Shown here: positions 17,486 to 27,310 of the stretch, piece after piece
Numbering within the stretch: the first letter of the stretch is position 1
Layout of the letters: every line of letters begins with the position of its first letter
Assembly: GCA_027066325.1 (NCBI GenBank)
Contig: JAMONY010000013.1
Span: 1 to 51,077 of the forward strand
Origin: Helicobacteraceae bacterium
GTDB lineage: Bacteria > Campylobacterota > Campylobacteria > Campylobacterales > Sulfurimonadaceae
DNA length: 51,077 bases
Direction of reading: 5' to 3'
Translations under genes and position numbers: made by a program
The notes under the pieces: generated by a model
What the model was told of the DNA's origin: nothing
The model's input: the letters and a program-made list of their open reading frames with translations, nothing else
The model's database searches: none

Positions 17486-18366
17486 TACTATATTATATCT
17501 TTAGAACCATTGAGTATCTCTTGATGCTTTTTCCATACCAAGTAAGAAGATCTTTTTTTCTATTTTTAGCCTTTTTGGCTTATCATTTTGATAGAAAATA
17601 TAGACGAGTAGTTGAGCAAAATCTTAAAATGGCATATGGCGATGAGTTGAGCCAAGATCAGATTATACAGATCAAAAAATACTGCTATAAAAACTTACTA
17701 CTAAATTTTCATAGAGCTGTTGAGAATGCTCACTCTAGTGCAGATGAGATAAACAAACGCGTAAGTTTTATCAATAAAAAGGTGGTAGATGATGCATTGC
17801 AGAGTTCACGACCTATCATCTTTGTGTCTGCACACTATAGCAATTGGGAGCTAGGAGCTGCCTCTGTTTCTGCGCTTATTACCCCTACTTTAAACACCTA
17901 TAAAAAACTTAAAAATCCATATTTTGATCACTACTTAGTGGCATCAAGATCTACACTCAATATGCATCTTGTTGAGAAAAAAGGTGCACTCAAGCAGGTG
18001 GTAAAAGCTCTAAAAAATTCTCAAGCAGTAGGTTTTTTGATAGATCAAAATACCAATCCACGCGACAGCTTAACAGTAGAATTTTTTGGTAAAAAAGTGA
18101 CACAAACAGCTGCTCCAACCTACTTGGCGCAAAAATATAATGCTCTTATTATCCCGCTATTTATCGATACAGAAGATGAGCAGCACTATACGGTAGAGTT
18201 TATGGATCCACTAACATGTGGTTTAGATGAGTCTGTACAGGTGGTTGCGCAGAGGTTGTCTGATCTAGTGGAGTTAAGAGTTAAAAGAGATCCAAAGAGA
18301 TATTTTTGGCTACATAAAAGGTTTAAAAATTTCTATCCAGAAATATATGGTGCAATTTCAAAGTAG
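17482..18366 (+). CDS. waaM: Lipid A late acyltransferase (LpxL/HtrB family)
   Basis: Transfers a secondary acyl chain to Kdo-lipid A at the inner membrane. An N-terminal hydrophobic segment anchors it; the catalytic HX4E motif is H118-E123 in AHYSNWE, followed by the downstream regions SLTVEFFGKKVTQTAAPTYLA (two parts) and the late DPKRYFWLHKRFK signature. It begins with TTG overlapping the waaC stop (TTGA). The 294 residues are normal. The waaC-waaM pairing is usual in Campylobacterota LOS loci, though the rest of such a locus is absent here. Confidence 0.92.
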   Translation: MILYYIFRTIEYLLMLFPYQVRRSFFLFLAFLAYHFDRKYRRVVEQNLKMAYGDELSQDQIIQIKKYCYKNLLLNFHRAVENAHSSADEINKRVSFINKKVVDDALQSSRPIIFVSAHYSNWELGAASVSALITPTLNTYKKLKNPYFDHYLVASRSTLNMHLVEKKGALKQVVKALKNSQAVGFLIDQNTNPRDSLTVEFFGKKVTQTAAPTYLAQKYNALIIPLFIDTEDEQHYTVEFMDPLTCGLDESVQVVAQRLSDLVELRVKRDPKRYFWLHKRFKNFYPEIYGAISK

Positions 18367-18432
18367 CCATATAAAAACTGGACAGAATCTTTGTGCTATT
18401 TTTTTCTCATTTTTTTATGTTACATTTAGAAG

Positions 18433-20175
18433 ATGAAGATTTTTACTATCTTATTTGGTATCTTAGCTATCTCTGTTACTGCCTTTAGCTCATCTTTGAT
18501 TGATGATATCAAGGTCTATCAGACAGACAATAGAGGTGTAAATATCGACAATATCAATAGATATGTATCTCACATGCATGAGATTAATGACTCTAGAGAG
18601 ATGTTGTCACAAAAAGGTATGAGTTACTGGCTAGAGTTTAAGTTAAAAGATAATTTGAAAGCTGATCTATATGTGGGTTATTATATTGGGTTTGAGATCA
18701 ATGAGACATCTTTTAAAGAGCATCAAAACTTCCATAAGTTCTCTTTTACTAGCTTAGATCACATAGAGTTTGATTATGACCCATTAGAAGATGTTAAAAC
18801 ATACTATTTGAAAATAACTCCAAATGTACTTTTTATGGATAGTGCCACACTAAATATAATGCCTGAAAAAGAGTATCTTGCTCAGATGGATCACTACTCG
18901 TATGTTCAGGTTATCATAGGTATTGTTATCGGTATCATTTTTATGACCGCTGTTTACAATGGCGCTATTTTTTACTTTAATAAAGAGCGTGTTTTTATCT
19001 ACTACACTCTGATGCAGATCTCTATGATACTGTTGTTGTTGGCATATAGTAGTAGTATGTTTCTCGATATTTTACAAGTAGTTATGGAGTGGAACAAGCT
19101 AGAGCTGTTAGCTATGGTTACAACTCTGTTTACCATTTTATTTACAAGAGATTTTTTTAATACACCAAGGTTTACACCAAGAATTGATAAGATACTTTTA
19201 GTATATATCACCATTCTCATCATCGACATAATCATAACTATATTTTATAGATCACTAATACTAAGAGATCTCTTCTACTCCCCTTTTTTAACAGTACTGA
19301 TTCTTGTAGCGCTAATACGGATCAGACAAGGTTTTATGCCGTCGTATTTCTATCTTATAGGTTGGATTGTTATGCTAATTAGTGTTGCTATGCTTGAGTT
19401 TGAAGATGATCTCATTTTTAGTCCTATGCTTGTGGGCTCTGCTGTTGAGGCTATAATGCTATCACTGGCTCTAACATATAAGTTTAAACTTCTACAAGAG
19501 GAGAATGAGCAGCAGCGACAAATCATGATACAGCAATCAAAGTTGGCATCTATGGGTGAAATGTTAGGAAATATTGCTCATCAGTGGCGTCAGCCTCTTG
19601 CTAGATTGTCATATATTTTTATGAATATAGGTACTTTAGATAGCAAAACATCTATTGCTACTAAAGTTTGTGAGGGTGTAAAACAGCTTGAGTTTATGTC
19701 ACAAACTATCGATGATTTTAGAGATTTTTATCTGCCAAATGGAGAGAAAGAGATCTTTTCGTTAAGCGTAGAGACTCACTCTGTTTTAGATATTTTACAT
19801 GCTCATCTTGATAGCCAACATATAGATTGTATCTTTGTAACAAAGCAAGATGCAAAAATCAATAATCATAAACATCAATACGCCCAAGTGCTTTTAAATC
19901 TAATTTTAAATGCCAAAGAGGCTTTTGATCTATGTGAGGTAGAAAATCCAACTATTAGAGTTGTTGTTGATGGGCGCACGGTTAGAGTTCAAGATAATGC
20001 AGGAGGTATATCTGATGATATTGCAGATAAGATATTTGAACCATACTTCACCACCAAAGATAGCGGTAGTGGCATAGGTTTATATATGTCCAAGATGATT
20101 GTTGAGAAAAATATGAGCGCTATATTGGGTATGAAGAGCCTTGATGGTGGCTCAGAATTTTGGATAAGATTCTAA
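18433..20175 (+). CDS. 7TMR-DISM sensor histidine kinase (orphan)
   Basis: A signal peptide (1-20) leads into an extracytoplasmic 7TMR-DISMED2-like beta domain (MSYWLEFKLKDN, VGYYIGFEIN), then about seven transmembrane helices between residues 155 and 350. A short helix carries the H-box MGEMLGNIAHQWRQP with phosphoacceptor H383. The ATPase has an N-box (LLNLILNAKEAF), G1 QDNAGGIS and G2 GSGIGLYMSK. It is 580 residues long. No response regulator lies beside it. Such kinases sense small ligands such as carbohydrates or metabolites, but the ligand here is unknown. Confidence 0.92.
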   Translation: MKIFTILFGILAISVTAFSSSLIDDIKVYQTDNRGVNIDNINRYVSHMHEINDSREMLSQKGMSYWLEFKLKDNLKADLYVGYYIGFEINETSFKEHQNFHKFSFTSLDHIEFDYDPLEDVKTYYLKITPNVLFMDSATLNIMPEKEYLAQMDHYSYVQVIIGIVIGIIFMTAVYNGAIFYFNKERVFIYYTLMQISMILLLLAYSSSMFLDILQVVMEWNKLELLAMVTTLFTILFTRDFFNTPRFTPRIDKILLVYITILIIDIIITIFYRSLILRDLFYSPFLTVLILVALIRIRQGFMPSYFYLIGWIVMLISVAMLEFEDDLIFSPMLVGSAVEAIMLSLALTYKFKLLQEENEQQRQIMIQQSKLASMGEMLGNIAHQWRQPLARLSYIFMNIGTLDSKTSIATKVCEGVKQLEFMSQTIDDFRDFYLPNGEKEIFSLSVETHSVLDILHAHLDSQHIDCIFVTKQDAKINNHKHQYAQVLLNLILNAKEAFDLCEVENPTIRVVVDGRTVRVQDNAGGISDDIADKIFEPYFTTKDSGSGIGLYMSKMIVEKNMSAILGMKSLDGGSEFWIRF

Positions 20176-20211
20176 ATCTTACCATCTTGCATAGCCCTTT
20201 TAAAATATGGT

Positions 20212-20649
20212 TTGCTTTTATTCTATATACTTTGTTTTATTGAATTTTTTTTATTAGTTTTAGCTAGTGTAAAATCTTCTCTAAGTATATTTAACTATGA
20301 AAGGCTAGTCGTGACACTACTAGATAGTTCAGCTACATTAAAAAGATTGGGATATGCTCCAAATGAACCACTTTTAGAGCAAGTAAAGCGCATCGAAGCC
20401 AATACAGCAGGATACGCTAAGATACAAAAACATATGTTTGATTTACATGATCGCCTCAAGATAGAGGAGGGGTATGTTGCTATGTCAAATACGCTAGATC
20501 TATTTAAGATCAAGGTTGAAGCTACGGATCAGGAGCGTCAAAATAGAGCGTTTGAGCAGATCAATGCATTTGCAACAAAATACAAGATCAATCTACAAAA
20601 AATCCGCAATAAAAATACATACTACATAGTAGGGTTCGATAAAGAGTAA
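20212..20649 (+). CDS. Small N-terminally anchored hypothetical protein
   Basis: The frame opens just after the kinase stop; the first usable codon is TTG at 20212, which gives a membrane helix (LLFYILCFIEFFLLVLASV) followed by a soluble domain of about 120 residues. A GTG at 20311 would remove the helix, and it has a weak upstream AAAGG. The soluble part is helical and charged with a terminal KNTYYIVGFDKE strand. I recognise no family. Its position immediately after the orphan kinase could mean an accessory role, which is inference only. Confidence 0.7.
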   Translation: MLLFYILCFIEFFLLVLASVKSSLSIFNYERLVVTLLDSSATLKRLGYAPNEPLLEQVKRIEANTAGYAKIQKHMFDLHDRLKIEEGYVAMSNTLDLFKIKVEATDQERQNRAFEQINAFATKYKINLQKIRNKNTYYIVGFDKE

Positions 20650-20668
20650 CTCTTATAAGGGAGATTTT

Positions 20669-21208
20669 ATGGCAGATAAATTCGATATGTTACATCAAAA
20701 ACACATAGAGTTTATAGAGCAACAGCAGATCTTTTTTGTAGCCTCTGCTGGGTGTGAGGGGCTAATCAATCTCTCACCAAAAGGTATGGACACACTTAAG
20801 ATCATAGACTCATCAAAGCTAGTTTGGTTAAATTATATAGGTAGTGGCAATGAGACCGCTGCTCACATTAACCAAAATAGTAGACTAACCATCATGTTCT
20901 GCTCATTTGAGAAAAAACCACTTATACTAAAAGTTTTTGGTAGAGCAGAAGAGGTTAGAAGCACTCATTCAGATTTTAGTAAGTATAGCAACCATTTTAA
21001 CAATATTAGGGGTGCAAGGCAGATATTTGTCGTTGAGATAGATTCTGTTTTGACATCTTGTGGGTATGGAGTGCCTCTGTATGAGTTTAAGTCACAGCGT
21101 GATACATTGACTAAGTGGCTTGACAATAAAAGTAACGATGAGCTTCAAGAGTATCAGCAGAAAAATAACACGATAAGCCTAGATGGAGTCAAAATTGATA
21201 TAAGTTGA
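20669..21208 (+). CDS. Pyridoxamine 5'-phosphate oxidase-related FMN-binding protein
   Basis: A 179-residue split-barrel flavoprotein-like sequence. The N-terminal FIEQQQIFFVASAG and the LINLSPKGMDTLKI segment are characteristic of the PNPOx-like family, as are WLNYIGSGNETAAHI and LTIMFCSFEKKPLILKVFGRAE. It is not the biosynthetic PdxH, which is longer and has different C-terminal motifs. A GGGAG ribosome site precedes the ATG. Relatives often bind FMN or F420 in uncharacterised redox roles, so the substrate is unknown. Confidence 0.85.
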   Translation: MADKFDMLHQKHIEFIEQQQIFFVASAGCEGLINLSPKGMDTLKIIDSSKLVWLNYIGSGNETAAHINQNSRLTIMFCSFEKKPLILKVFGRAEEVRSTHSDFSKYSNHFNNIRGARQIFVVEIDSVLTSCGYGVPLYEFKSQRDTLTKWLDNKSNDELQEYQQKNNTISLDGVKIDIS

Positions 21209-21228
21209 GTCGTATGCTATCAAGTTTA

Positions 21229-21257
21229 TTGACAAAAAATCCTAAAGGTGATACAAT
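21229..21257 (+). promoter_or_regulatory. Consensus sigma-70-type promoter of clpB
   Basis: TTGACA (21229-21234) and TACAAT (21252-21257) are separated by exactly 17 bases. A recognisable -35 box is uncommon in this phylum and suggests strong or heat-responsive expression of clpB. No HAIR or CIRCE operator is evident. Confidence 0.65.
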
Positions 21258-21278
21258 TTCAGAAAAAAGGATTTAACA

Positions 21279-23861
21279 ATGAGTACAATATTTGATAAAC
21301 TAACACACCAGATGAGTCAGAGTGTAGAGTCTGCGCTATCTTTAGCGCTTCACAACTCAAACAGCGAGGTAGAACCTATCCACATGTTGTGGGCACTACT
21401 TACCAACTCCTCTTCTACTCTTAGCTCAGCACTAAATAAGCTAGCAGTTGAGAAAGAGGCGATACTTCTAGAGGTGAAAAGCAGGGCAGAGAAGCTACCT
21501 AAGAGCAGTAGCGTAAGCAAAGAGAGTATCAAGATATCACGCATGTTGGTTGCAGAGCTAGAGCGTGGTGTCGGATTGATGACTAGTAGTGGCGATAGCT
21601 ATCTTGCGGTAGACACATACATCTTAGCAAATCTAGATTACGATCCTCTAAAGAGTGTGCTTGGCAAATTTATAGATCTGCTAGAGTTAAAAAAAGCTCT
21701 TGAGCAGATGAGATCTGGTGGCACAATTGATTCACAGAGTGCAGATGAGAAGCTTGAAGCGTTGAGTAAGTATGGCATAGATCTATGTGAGATGGCTAGT
21801 AAGTCAGAACTCTCTCCAGTTATAGGTCGTGATGAGGAGATCCAGCGCATGATGGAGATACTTATCCGTAAAAGTAAAAATAACCCGATACTACTTGGGG
21901 AGCCTGGTGTTGGAAAAACTGCACTTGTTGAGGGCTTAGCACAGCGTATATACGATAAAAATGTCCCACTATCTCTACAAAATATGCGAGTAGTTACGCT
22001 AGACATGGGTGCACTTATAGCAGGCGCCAAATATAGAGGCGAGTTTGAAGATAGACTAAAGGCTGTTATAGATGAGGTAAAGAGTAGTGCCAATATCATA
22101 CTATTTATAGATGAGATTCACACTATTGTAGGCTCTGGAGCTAGCGAGGGCAGTATGGATGCTGCCAATATCTTAAAACCAGCTCTAGCGCGCGGAGAGC
22201 TTCGTACCATAGGCGCAACCACTCTAAAAGAGTATCGCAAATATTTTGAGAAAGATACAGCACTTCAACGCCGATTTCAGCCAGTTAATGTTGGTGAGCC
22301 ATCTATCAATCAAGCTCTACAGATACTAAGAGGCATCAAAGAGCATCTAGAGGCTCATCACAATGTTACCATTACAGATAGCGCACTAATTGCAGCTGCT
22401 AAGTTATCGGAGCGCTATATTGCAGATAGGTTTTTGCCTGATAAGGCGATAGATCTTATAGATGAGGCTTGTGCAGAGCTAAAGATGCAGATAGAGTCGG
22501 AGCCACGAGCACTATCTATTGTTAAGCGTAAAATTGAGGAGCTAGAGGTTGAGAGAGAGGCGCTAAAGATGGATGAGGGCGCATCAAACGAGAAGCGTAT
22601 AGAGGAGATCGAACGAGAGCTAGCAGATGCTAATGAGCAAAAAGCACAGCTGCAGAGCCAGTACGAGAGTGAAAGAGAGGTGTTTGAGAAGATAGCAGCA
22701 CTCAAGACAGATATAGAGAGGCTTAGGCGTGAAGCTCAAAGCGCAAAGAGTGTAGGTGATTATAATAAAGCAGCAGAGATTGAGTATGCTCAGATACCAG
22801 CTCTCCTTGATGAGGTAGATATACAAGAGCAGCAGTGGAAACAGATGCAACGCGCGGGAACCCTGCTTAAAAATAGTGTAGATGAGAGCTCAATCGCTGG
22901 AGTAGTTAGTAGATGGACGGGCATACCAGTCTCTAAGATGTTGGCAAGTGAAAGAGAGAAGATCCTAAATATCCAAAGCGTGCTAGAGGAGGATGTTGTA
23001 GGACAAAGTAGAGCAATAGAGGCTATATCAAGGGCTATTAAGCGAAATAAAGCGGGACTATCTGATAGCTCAAGACCAATAGGATCTTTTATGTTTTTAG
23101 GACCTACTGGAGTTGGTAAGACTCAGAGTGCTAAAACACTTGCTAAATTTCTGTTTGATAGCGAAGATGCGCTTATCCGTTTTGATATGAGTGAATACAT
23201 GGAGAAGCATGCTGTATCAAGATTAGTTGGAGCACCTCCTGGATATGTAGGTTATGATGAGGGTGGGCAGTTAAGTGAAGCTGTTAGACGCAAGCCATAT
23301 AGTGTCCTGCTTTTTGATGAGGTAGAGAAGGCTCACCCTGATGTCTTCAATATACTACTTCAGGTACTTGATGATGGTAGGCTTACAGATAACAAGGGTG
23401 TGGTGGTAGATTTTACCAATACTATCATTATCTTAACATCCAACATAGCTTCAGATAAGATCATGGAGTTTAGTGGCAAGGATGGTTTAGATGAGATGGT
23501 TTTAGCAGAGCTTAGGCTTAAGTTTAAGCCAGAATTTTTGAACCGTCTTGATGATATAGTGATCTTTAACCCACTAGGTGAGGATCAGATCGTCTCAATT
23601 GTTAAGTTATTTTTTGCAGAAGTTGCTACAAAAGCAGCCAACAGAGGCATAGAGATAGAGCTGAGCGCGAGTGCCGCTCAATATATAGCAGAAGTTGGGT
23701 TTGATCCTACATATGGTGCAAGACCACTTAAGAGGGCGCTATTAGAGATAGTAGAAGATAGACTTGCGGACATGATACTGCGTGAAGAGATCACAGAGGG
23801 TAGTAGGGTTGTTTTTGATGCTGTAGATGGTGAGATAACCGTTAATGTTAGTGGAGTATAA
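21279..23861 (+). CDS. clpB: ATP-dependent disaggregase ClpB
   Basis: Hsp100 chaperone that threads aggregated proteins with DnaK. The N-terminal Clp repeat domain is followed by AAA-1 (Walker [16 protein letters not shown], Walker [10 protein letters not shown]), the coiled-coil M-domain at about 400-525 and AAA-2 ([25 protein letters not shown], pore loop GYVGYDEG). The conserved end is [14 protein letters not shown]. The 860 residues are normal. AAGG eight bases upstream fixes the ATG. It has its own consensus promoter; the cytochrome gene behind it may be co-transcribed. Confidence 0.97.
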   Translation: MSTIFDKLTHQMSQSVESALSLALHNSNSEVEPIHMLWALLTNSSSTLSSALNKLAVEKEAILLEVKSRAEKLPKSSSVSKESIKISRMLVAELERGVGLMTSSGDSYLAVDTYILANLDYDPLKSVLGKFIDLLELKKALEQMRSGGTIDSQSADEKLEALSKYGIDLCEMASKSELSPVIGRDEEIQRMMEILIRKSKNNPILLGEPGVGKTALVEGLAQRIYDKNVPLSLQNMRVVTLDMGALIAGAKYRGEFEDRLKAVIDEVKSSANIILFIDEIHTIVGSGASEGSMDAANILKPALARGELRTIGATTLKEYRKYFEKDTALQRRFQPVNVGEPSINQALQILRGIKEHLEAHHNVTITDSALIAAAKLSERYIADRFLPDKAIDLIDEACAELKMQIESEPRALSIVKRKIEELEVEREALKMDEGASNEKRIEEIERELADANEQKAQLQSQYESEREVFEKIAALKTDIERLRREAQSAKSVGDYNKAAEIEYAQIPALLDEVDIQEQQWKQMQRAGTLLKNSVDESSIAGVVSRWTGIPVSKMLASEREKILNIQSVLEEDVVGQSRAIEAISRAIKRNKAGLSDSSRPIGSFMFLGPTGVGKTQSAKTLAKFLFDSEDALIRFDMSEYMEKHAVSRLVGAPPGYVGYDEGGQLSEAVRRKPYSVLLFDEVEKAHPDVFNILLQVLDDGRLTDNKGVVVDFTNTIIILTSNIASDKIMEFSGKDGLDEMVLAELRLKFKPEFLNRLDDIVIFNPLGEDQIVSIVKLFFAEVATKAANRGIEIELSASAAQYIAEVGFDPTYGARPLKRALLEIVEDRLADMILREEITEGSRVVFDAVDGEITVNVSGV

Positions 23862-23868
23862 TCTAGAT

Positions 23869-24228
23869 ATGAAAAAAATTATTGTAACTATCTTGATCGT
23901 ATTTGTAGCCATATCAGAGGCTTGTACTGGTGACTGTATGAGTTGTCATCCAAACTTGTTGCCAACAATCAATGAGGATTTGCGTCACAAACCGATGTTA
24001 ACCTGTATAAATTGTCACAAGGCAGATACTGAGTCTATGGCGGAGTGTGGAAGCGACTGCTTTGCTTGTCATGATGTAGATAAGATTGAGAAAAAAGGGA
24101 TATTTGAACATAAAGTTATCAGGAGCTGTCGAGACTGTCATATGCAGATGAAAAGAGAGCTTAGTGACATAACAAAACCAAAAGATCAGTCACAGATCAA
24201 TCCTTTAGATATATTTTTGGCACCTTAA
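23869..24228 (+). CDS. Small exported tetraheme c-type cytochrome
   Basis: Residues 1-18 are a signal peptide. Four CXXCH motifs are at 23-27, 46-50, 64-68 and 87-91, so nearly every 20 residues carry one haem; extra histidines (for example in LRHKP and FEHKV) can serve as distal ligands. The ATG at 23869 is chosen over an upstream codon inside clpB because it yields the clean signal peptide. At about 119 residues it is a periplasmic electron carrier, resembling small low-potential cytochromes. The partner is not evident from context. Confidence 0.88.
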   Translation: MKKIIVTILIVFVAISEACTGDCMSCHPNLLPTINEDLRHKPMLTCINCHKADTESMAECGSDCFACHDVDKIEKKGIFEHKVIRSCRDCHMQMKRELSDITKPKDQSQINPLDIFLAP

Positions 24229-24236
24229 TAACATGT

Positions 24237-24242
24237 TATAAT
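24237..24242 (+). promoter_or_regulatory. Extended -10 for the DUF900-type hydrolase gene
   Basis: TATAAT with an upstream TG (ATGTTATAAT). A stem-loop AAGCCA-GAGA-TGGCTT (24255-24270) followed by TT lies just downstream, within the predicted leader and before the GAGG ribosome site. Confidence 0.55.
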
Positions 24243-24254
24243 ACTTGTTGCACT

Positions 24255-24272
24255 AAGCCAGAGATGGCTTTT
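24255..24272 (+). promoter_or_regulatory. Leader stem-loop with short T run
   Basis: Six perfect base pairs (AAGCCA/TGGCTT) around a GAGA tetraloop, ending in TTTT. It begins only six or so bases after the expected transcription start. It could protect the 5' end or act as a weak attenuator. Confidence 0.45.
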
Positions 24273-24290
24273 GACACAAAGAGGTAACAT

Positions 24291-25271
24291 ATGATTTTTA
24301 TTACCAATAGGTTTCCAAAGCAGAGTATTAGAACTAGAATTGGGCGTAAGTTTGATTTTGACCTTGATGATAATGCGGCTAGCAACTCAGTCTTTTTTTG
24401 TGAACATTTAGGAAAAGAGAGATATAGTGAGATTGGTAGTATTGAGTTTTTACAGAGACTAAAACACTCTAAGTATCGACAAATTTTGATCTATATACAC
24501 GGCTTCTCTAATATGCCAGAAGATGTGTTAGCAGATGCGCGTGAGTTTCAAAAACTCTGCGATCAAAAGAGGAGAGATGAGGTTTTAGTTATCCCTATTA
24601 TTTGGCCCTGCGATAATGATCTAGGTATCATCAAAGACTATTGGGATGATCAAAAATCTGCTGATCAGAGTGCCTTCTCTTTTGCAAGAGTTTTAGAGAA
24701 ATTTCTATCATGGAGAAGCTCACCAAAGTATAATCCAGATGGTGATCCTTGTCTAAAAAGAGTAAATATATTGGCTCACTCTATGGGAAACAGGGTCTTA
24801 AGAGAGACATTTGTAGTCTGGAATAAGTATGATCTACCAAAAGGCCTACCTATGATATTTAGAAATATATTCTTAGTAGCTGCTGATGTTGTTAATGAGA
24901 CTCTTCAGGAGGGAGAGGCTGGTGAGCTTATCTGCCATGCATCACGCAATGTAATTGTGTATCACGCCTCTGATGATTTGGCATTAAGAGCCAGTAAAGC
25001 ATCAAATCTTAAAAATAAGATTGCATCACGAAGATTGGGACATACTGGACCAGAAAACATGGATAAGACACCAAGAAATGTTTTTCGTATAGATTGTGAT
25101 GATGTTAACAATCTATACGATAGACCAAAAGGGCACTCTTATTTTCGCTCTGGAACCAAAAAAGGCACACCAGGAGAGGTGTTTGAGCATATCTACTCAT
25201 GTCTACTTTCAGGTCGTGTATTTCCAGAAGATGAGAACAGAAGATCCTCAATTATTAGACTAGAAAAGTAG
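24291..25271 (+). CDS. DUF900-type alpha/beta hydrolase
   Basis: A 326-residue cytoplasmic protein with no signal peptide. The strand-turn ILIYIHGFSNMPEDV is the oxyanion region of alpha/beta hydrolases, and the nucleophile elbow is AHSMGNR with S164. A later IVYHASDDLAL supplies the expected acidic residue, and KGHSYF near the end a candidate histidine. This pattern fits the DUF900 esterase/lipase-like family. The substrate is unknown. It stands alone between a promoter with leader hairpin and the tig operon. Confidence 0.85.
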   Translation: MIFITNRFPKQSIRTRIGRKFDFDLDDNAASNSVFFCEHLGKERYSEIGSIEFLQRLKHSKYRQILIYIHGFSNMPEDVLADAREFQKLCDQKRRDEVLVIPIIWPCDNDLGIIKDYWDDQKSADQSAFSFARVLEKFLSWRSSPKYNPDGDPCLKRVNILAHSMGNRVLRETFVVWNKYDLPKGLPMIFRNIFLVAADVVNETLQEGEAGELICHASRNVIVYHASDDLALRASKASNLKNKIASRRLGHTGPENMDKTPRNVFRIDCDDVNNLYDRPKGHSYFRSGTKKGTPGEVFEHIYSCLLSGRVFPEDENRRSSIIRLEK

Positions 25272-25364
25272 CCCAATAGATCATAAAGTATAGCTATAGA
25301 TTCTCTGCACTAAGCTCAATATTAGGCTATTTTAGGTATTATTGCCAAAATTTTTATTATTGGT

Positions 25365-25383
25365 AGAGTATTTTAACTACTCT
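25365..25383. terminator. Hairpin between hydrolase gene and tig
   Basis: AGAGTA and TACTCT form a six-base stem around a seven-base loop, 26 bases before the tig start. Without a following T run it is a weak terminator candidate and could equally be a leader structure of tig. Confidence 0.3.
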
Positions 25384-25408
25384 TATCATAACTCAAGGAA
25401 AAGTACGA

Positions 25409-26710
25409 ATGCAGACGACATTTAAGAAGCTAGATAGCGCAAACGCTCAGATAAAAGCCCTAATCACTAAAGATACACTAGAGGCAAACATAGAAAAAAT
25501 CGCAAAAGACCTTAGTAGACAGGTCAATATAGCAGGTTTTCGAAAAGGTAAAACCCCAGTTAGTGCTGTGAAAAAACACTATGGCTCAAAACTTGTACAA
25601 GATGCAGAGTCTCAAGCTCTTCGTGATCTGCTAGATGATGGTCTGAAGCAGATGAAGATTGACTCTAGTTCTTTAATTGGTGAGCCACATATTGCTCAGT
25701 ACGATAAAAAAGATCAAGATATTGAAGTTGAGATTAGAGTAGCTATGAAGCCCAGCATAGATCTTGGTAACTATCAAGAGCTTGTAAAGCCTGCTGTAAA
25801 ACCTACTATAACAGATGAGGATGTCACAAAGCGTATAGAGCAGATAGCATCTTCTAAAGCCTCTTTGGTTGATATATCTAAACCTAGAGCTGTAGAGAGT
25901 GGCGATAGCGTCACTATTGACTTCAAAGGCTTCTTAGATGGTGAGCCATTTGCTGGTGGTGAGGCTAGTGAGTTTGTTTTAGAGATAGGTAGCAATCAGT
26001 TTATACCAGGGTTTGAAGATAGTGTTATTGGTATGAAAATTGGTGAGTCAAAAAGCATAGATGTAACATTTCCACAAGAGTATGGCAGTGCAGATCTAGC
26101 AGGAAAAGATGTAAAATTTGATGTAAAGCTTCATAAGATTCAGGTTAAAGAAGATGTGAAGATAGATGATAAACTAGCAAAGAGCCTCTTAACAGATGAA
26201 GATGATGCCACAGTTGCCAAGCTTGAGGCAAAAGTGAAAGAGCAGTTAGAGAGCGAAGAGCTTACAAAACTGTACAATGAGTCACTAAAGCCTGAACTGC
26301 TTGAGAGCATTGTTGATAAATATAGTGTTGATCTGCCTGAGTTTGTTGTTGAGCAGGAGATTGATGTTGCATTGAACAATAAGGCTAGAGAGCTAAGTGA
26401 AGATGAGTTAACTAAGCTTAAAGAAGATTCAGAGAAGATTAAGCAGATGAGAGATGAGCTAAGAGCTGAAGCAGAGAGATCTGTAAAGGCTACATTTATC
26501 ATAGACGCACTTGCTAAAGCAGAAGATGTTAGCATTGGTGAACAAGAGGTTATGCAGACTATCTACTATGAGGCTATGCAGAGTGGACAAGATCCACAAA
26601 AGTCATATGAGCAGTATAAAGAGTCTGGTTACCTTCCAGCCATACAGATGTCTATGGTTGAAGATAGAGTCTTAACTAAGCTGCTGGACGATAAGTTAAA
26701 AAGCGTCTAA
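25409..26710 (+). CDS. tig: Trigger factor
   Basis: Ribosome-associated chaperone and prolyl isomerase. The N-terminal ribosome-binding domain has the signature [17 protein letters not shown], the FKBP-type domain starts [17 protein letters not shown], and the C-terminal chaperone arms are highly charged helices. The 433 residues are normal. It heads the run tig-clpP-def-comM, with three bases to clpP. The AAGGA site precedes the ATG. Confidence 0.96.
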   Translation: MQTTFKKLDSANAQIKALITKDTLEANIEKIAKDLSRQVNIAGFRKGKTPVSAVKKHYGSKLVQDAESQALRDLLDDGLKQMKIDSSSLIGEPHIAQYDKKDQDIEVEIRVAMKPSIDLGNYQELVKPAVKPTITDEDVTKRIEQIASSKASLVDISKPRAVESGDSVTIDFKGFLDGEPFAGGEASEFVLEIGSNQFIPGFEDSVIGMKIGESKSIDVTFPQEYGSADLAGKDVKFDVKLHKIQVKEDVKIDDKLAKSLLTDEDDATVAKLEAKVKEQLESEELTKLYNESLKPELLESIVDKYSVDLPEFVVEQEIDVALNNKARELSEDELTKLKEDSEKIKQMRDELRAEAERSVKATFIIDALAKAEDVSIGEQEVMQTIYYEAMQSGQDPQKSYEQYKESGYLPAIQMSMVEDRVLTKLLDDKLKSV

Positions 26711-26712
26711 CT

Positions 26713-27303
26713 ATGAGTTACATACCATATGTTATAGAAAAAAGTGCTAGAGGTGAGAGATCTTATGATATCTTTTCGCGCCTGCTCAAAGATCGTATTA
26801 TTATGCTAAGTGGAGAGGTAAATGATGCAGTATCATCTACCATAGTTGCTCAGATGCTCTTTTTAGAGGCTGAAGATCCAGAGAAAGATATCTATTTTTA
26901 CATAAACTCTCCAGGTGGTGTGGTCACATCTGGTATGGCAATATACGATACTATGAACTATATCCGTCCAGATATTACAACTATCTGTATCGGGCAAGCT
27001 GCGTCTATGGGTTCGCTACTACTTAGCTCAGGAACAAAAACTAAACGGTTTGCTTTGCCACATGCGCGCATCATGATCCATCAGCCACTAGGTGGTGCTC
27101 AAGGTCAAGCCACAGATATTCAGATACAAGCAGCAGAGATTCAGCGTATGAAAGATGAGTTAAATAGCATCTTAGCAACCAATACCTCTCAAGATATCAA
27201 GCAGGTTGAGAAAGATACAGATAGAGATAACTTCATGAGTGCAACAGAGGCAAAAGAGTACGGCTTAATTGATGAAGTGTTGAGTAAAAATAGTAAAAGC
27301 TAG
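26713..27303 (+). CDS. clpP: ATP-dependent Clp protease proteolytic subunit
   Basis: Serine peptidase that forms a tetradecameric barrel with ClpX or ClpA. The N-terminus [22 protein letters not shown] is typical; the catalytic Ser is in [11 protein letters not shown], the His in [11 protein letters not shown], and the Asp follows in the [18 protein letters not shown] region. The 196 residues are normal. It is the second gene of the tig operon. Confidence 0.97.
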   Translation: MSYIPYVIEKSARGERSYDIFSRLLKDRIIMLSGEVNDAVSSTIVAQMLFLEAEDPEKDIYFYINSPGGVVTSGMAIYDTMNYIRPDITTICIGQAASMGSLLLSSGTKTKRFALPHARIMIHQPLGGAQGQATDIQIQAAEIQRMKDELNSILATNTSQDIKQVEKDTDRDNFMSATEAKEYGLIDEVLSKNSKS

Positions 27304-27310
27304 CTCAGTC

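Noticed and set aside
22460-22760. Antisense frame over the ClpB coiled coil as a separate gene
   Set aside because: It is a Ser/Ala-rich shadow of the Glu-rich M-domain, without a ribosome site.
25272-25408. Riboswitch or small RNA upstream of tig
   Set aside because: Only one weak hairpin is visible and the leader is A/T-rich without recognisable conserved elements.
26140-26535. Serine-rich frame antisense to tig
   Set aside because: Low-complexity product is the complement of the Glu/Lys/Leu-rich trigger factor helices.
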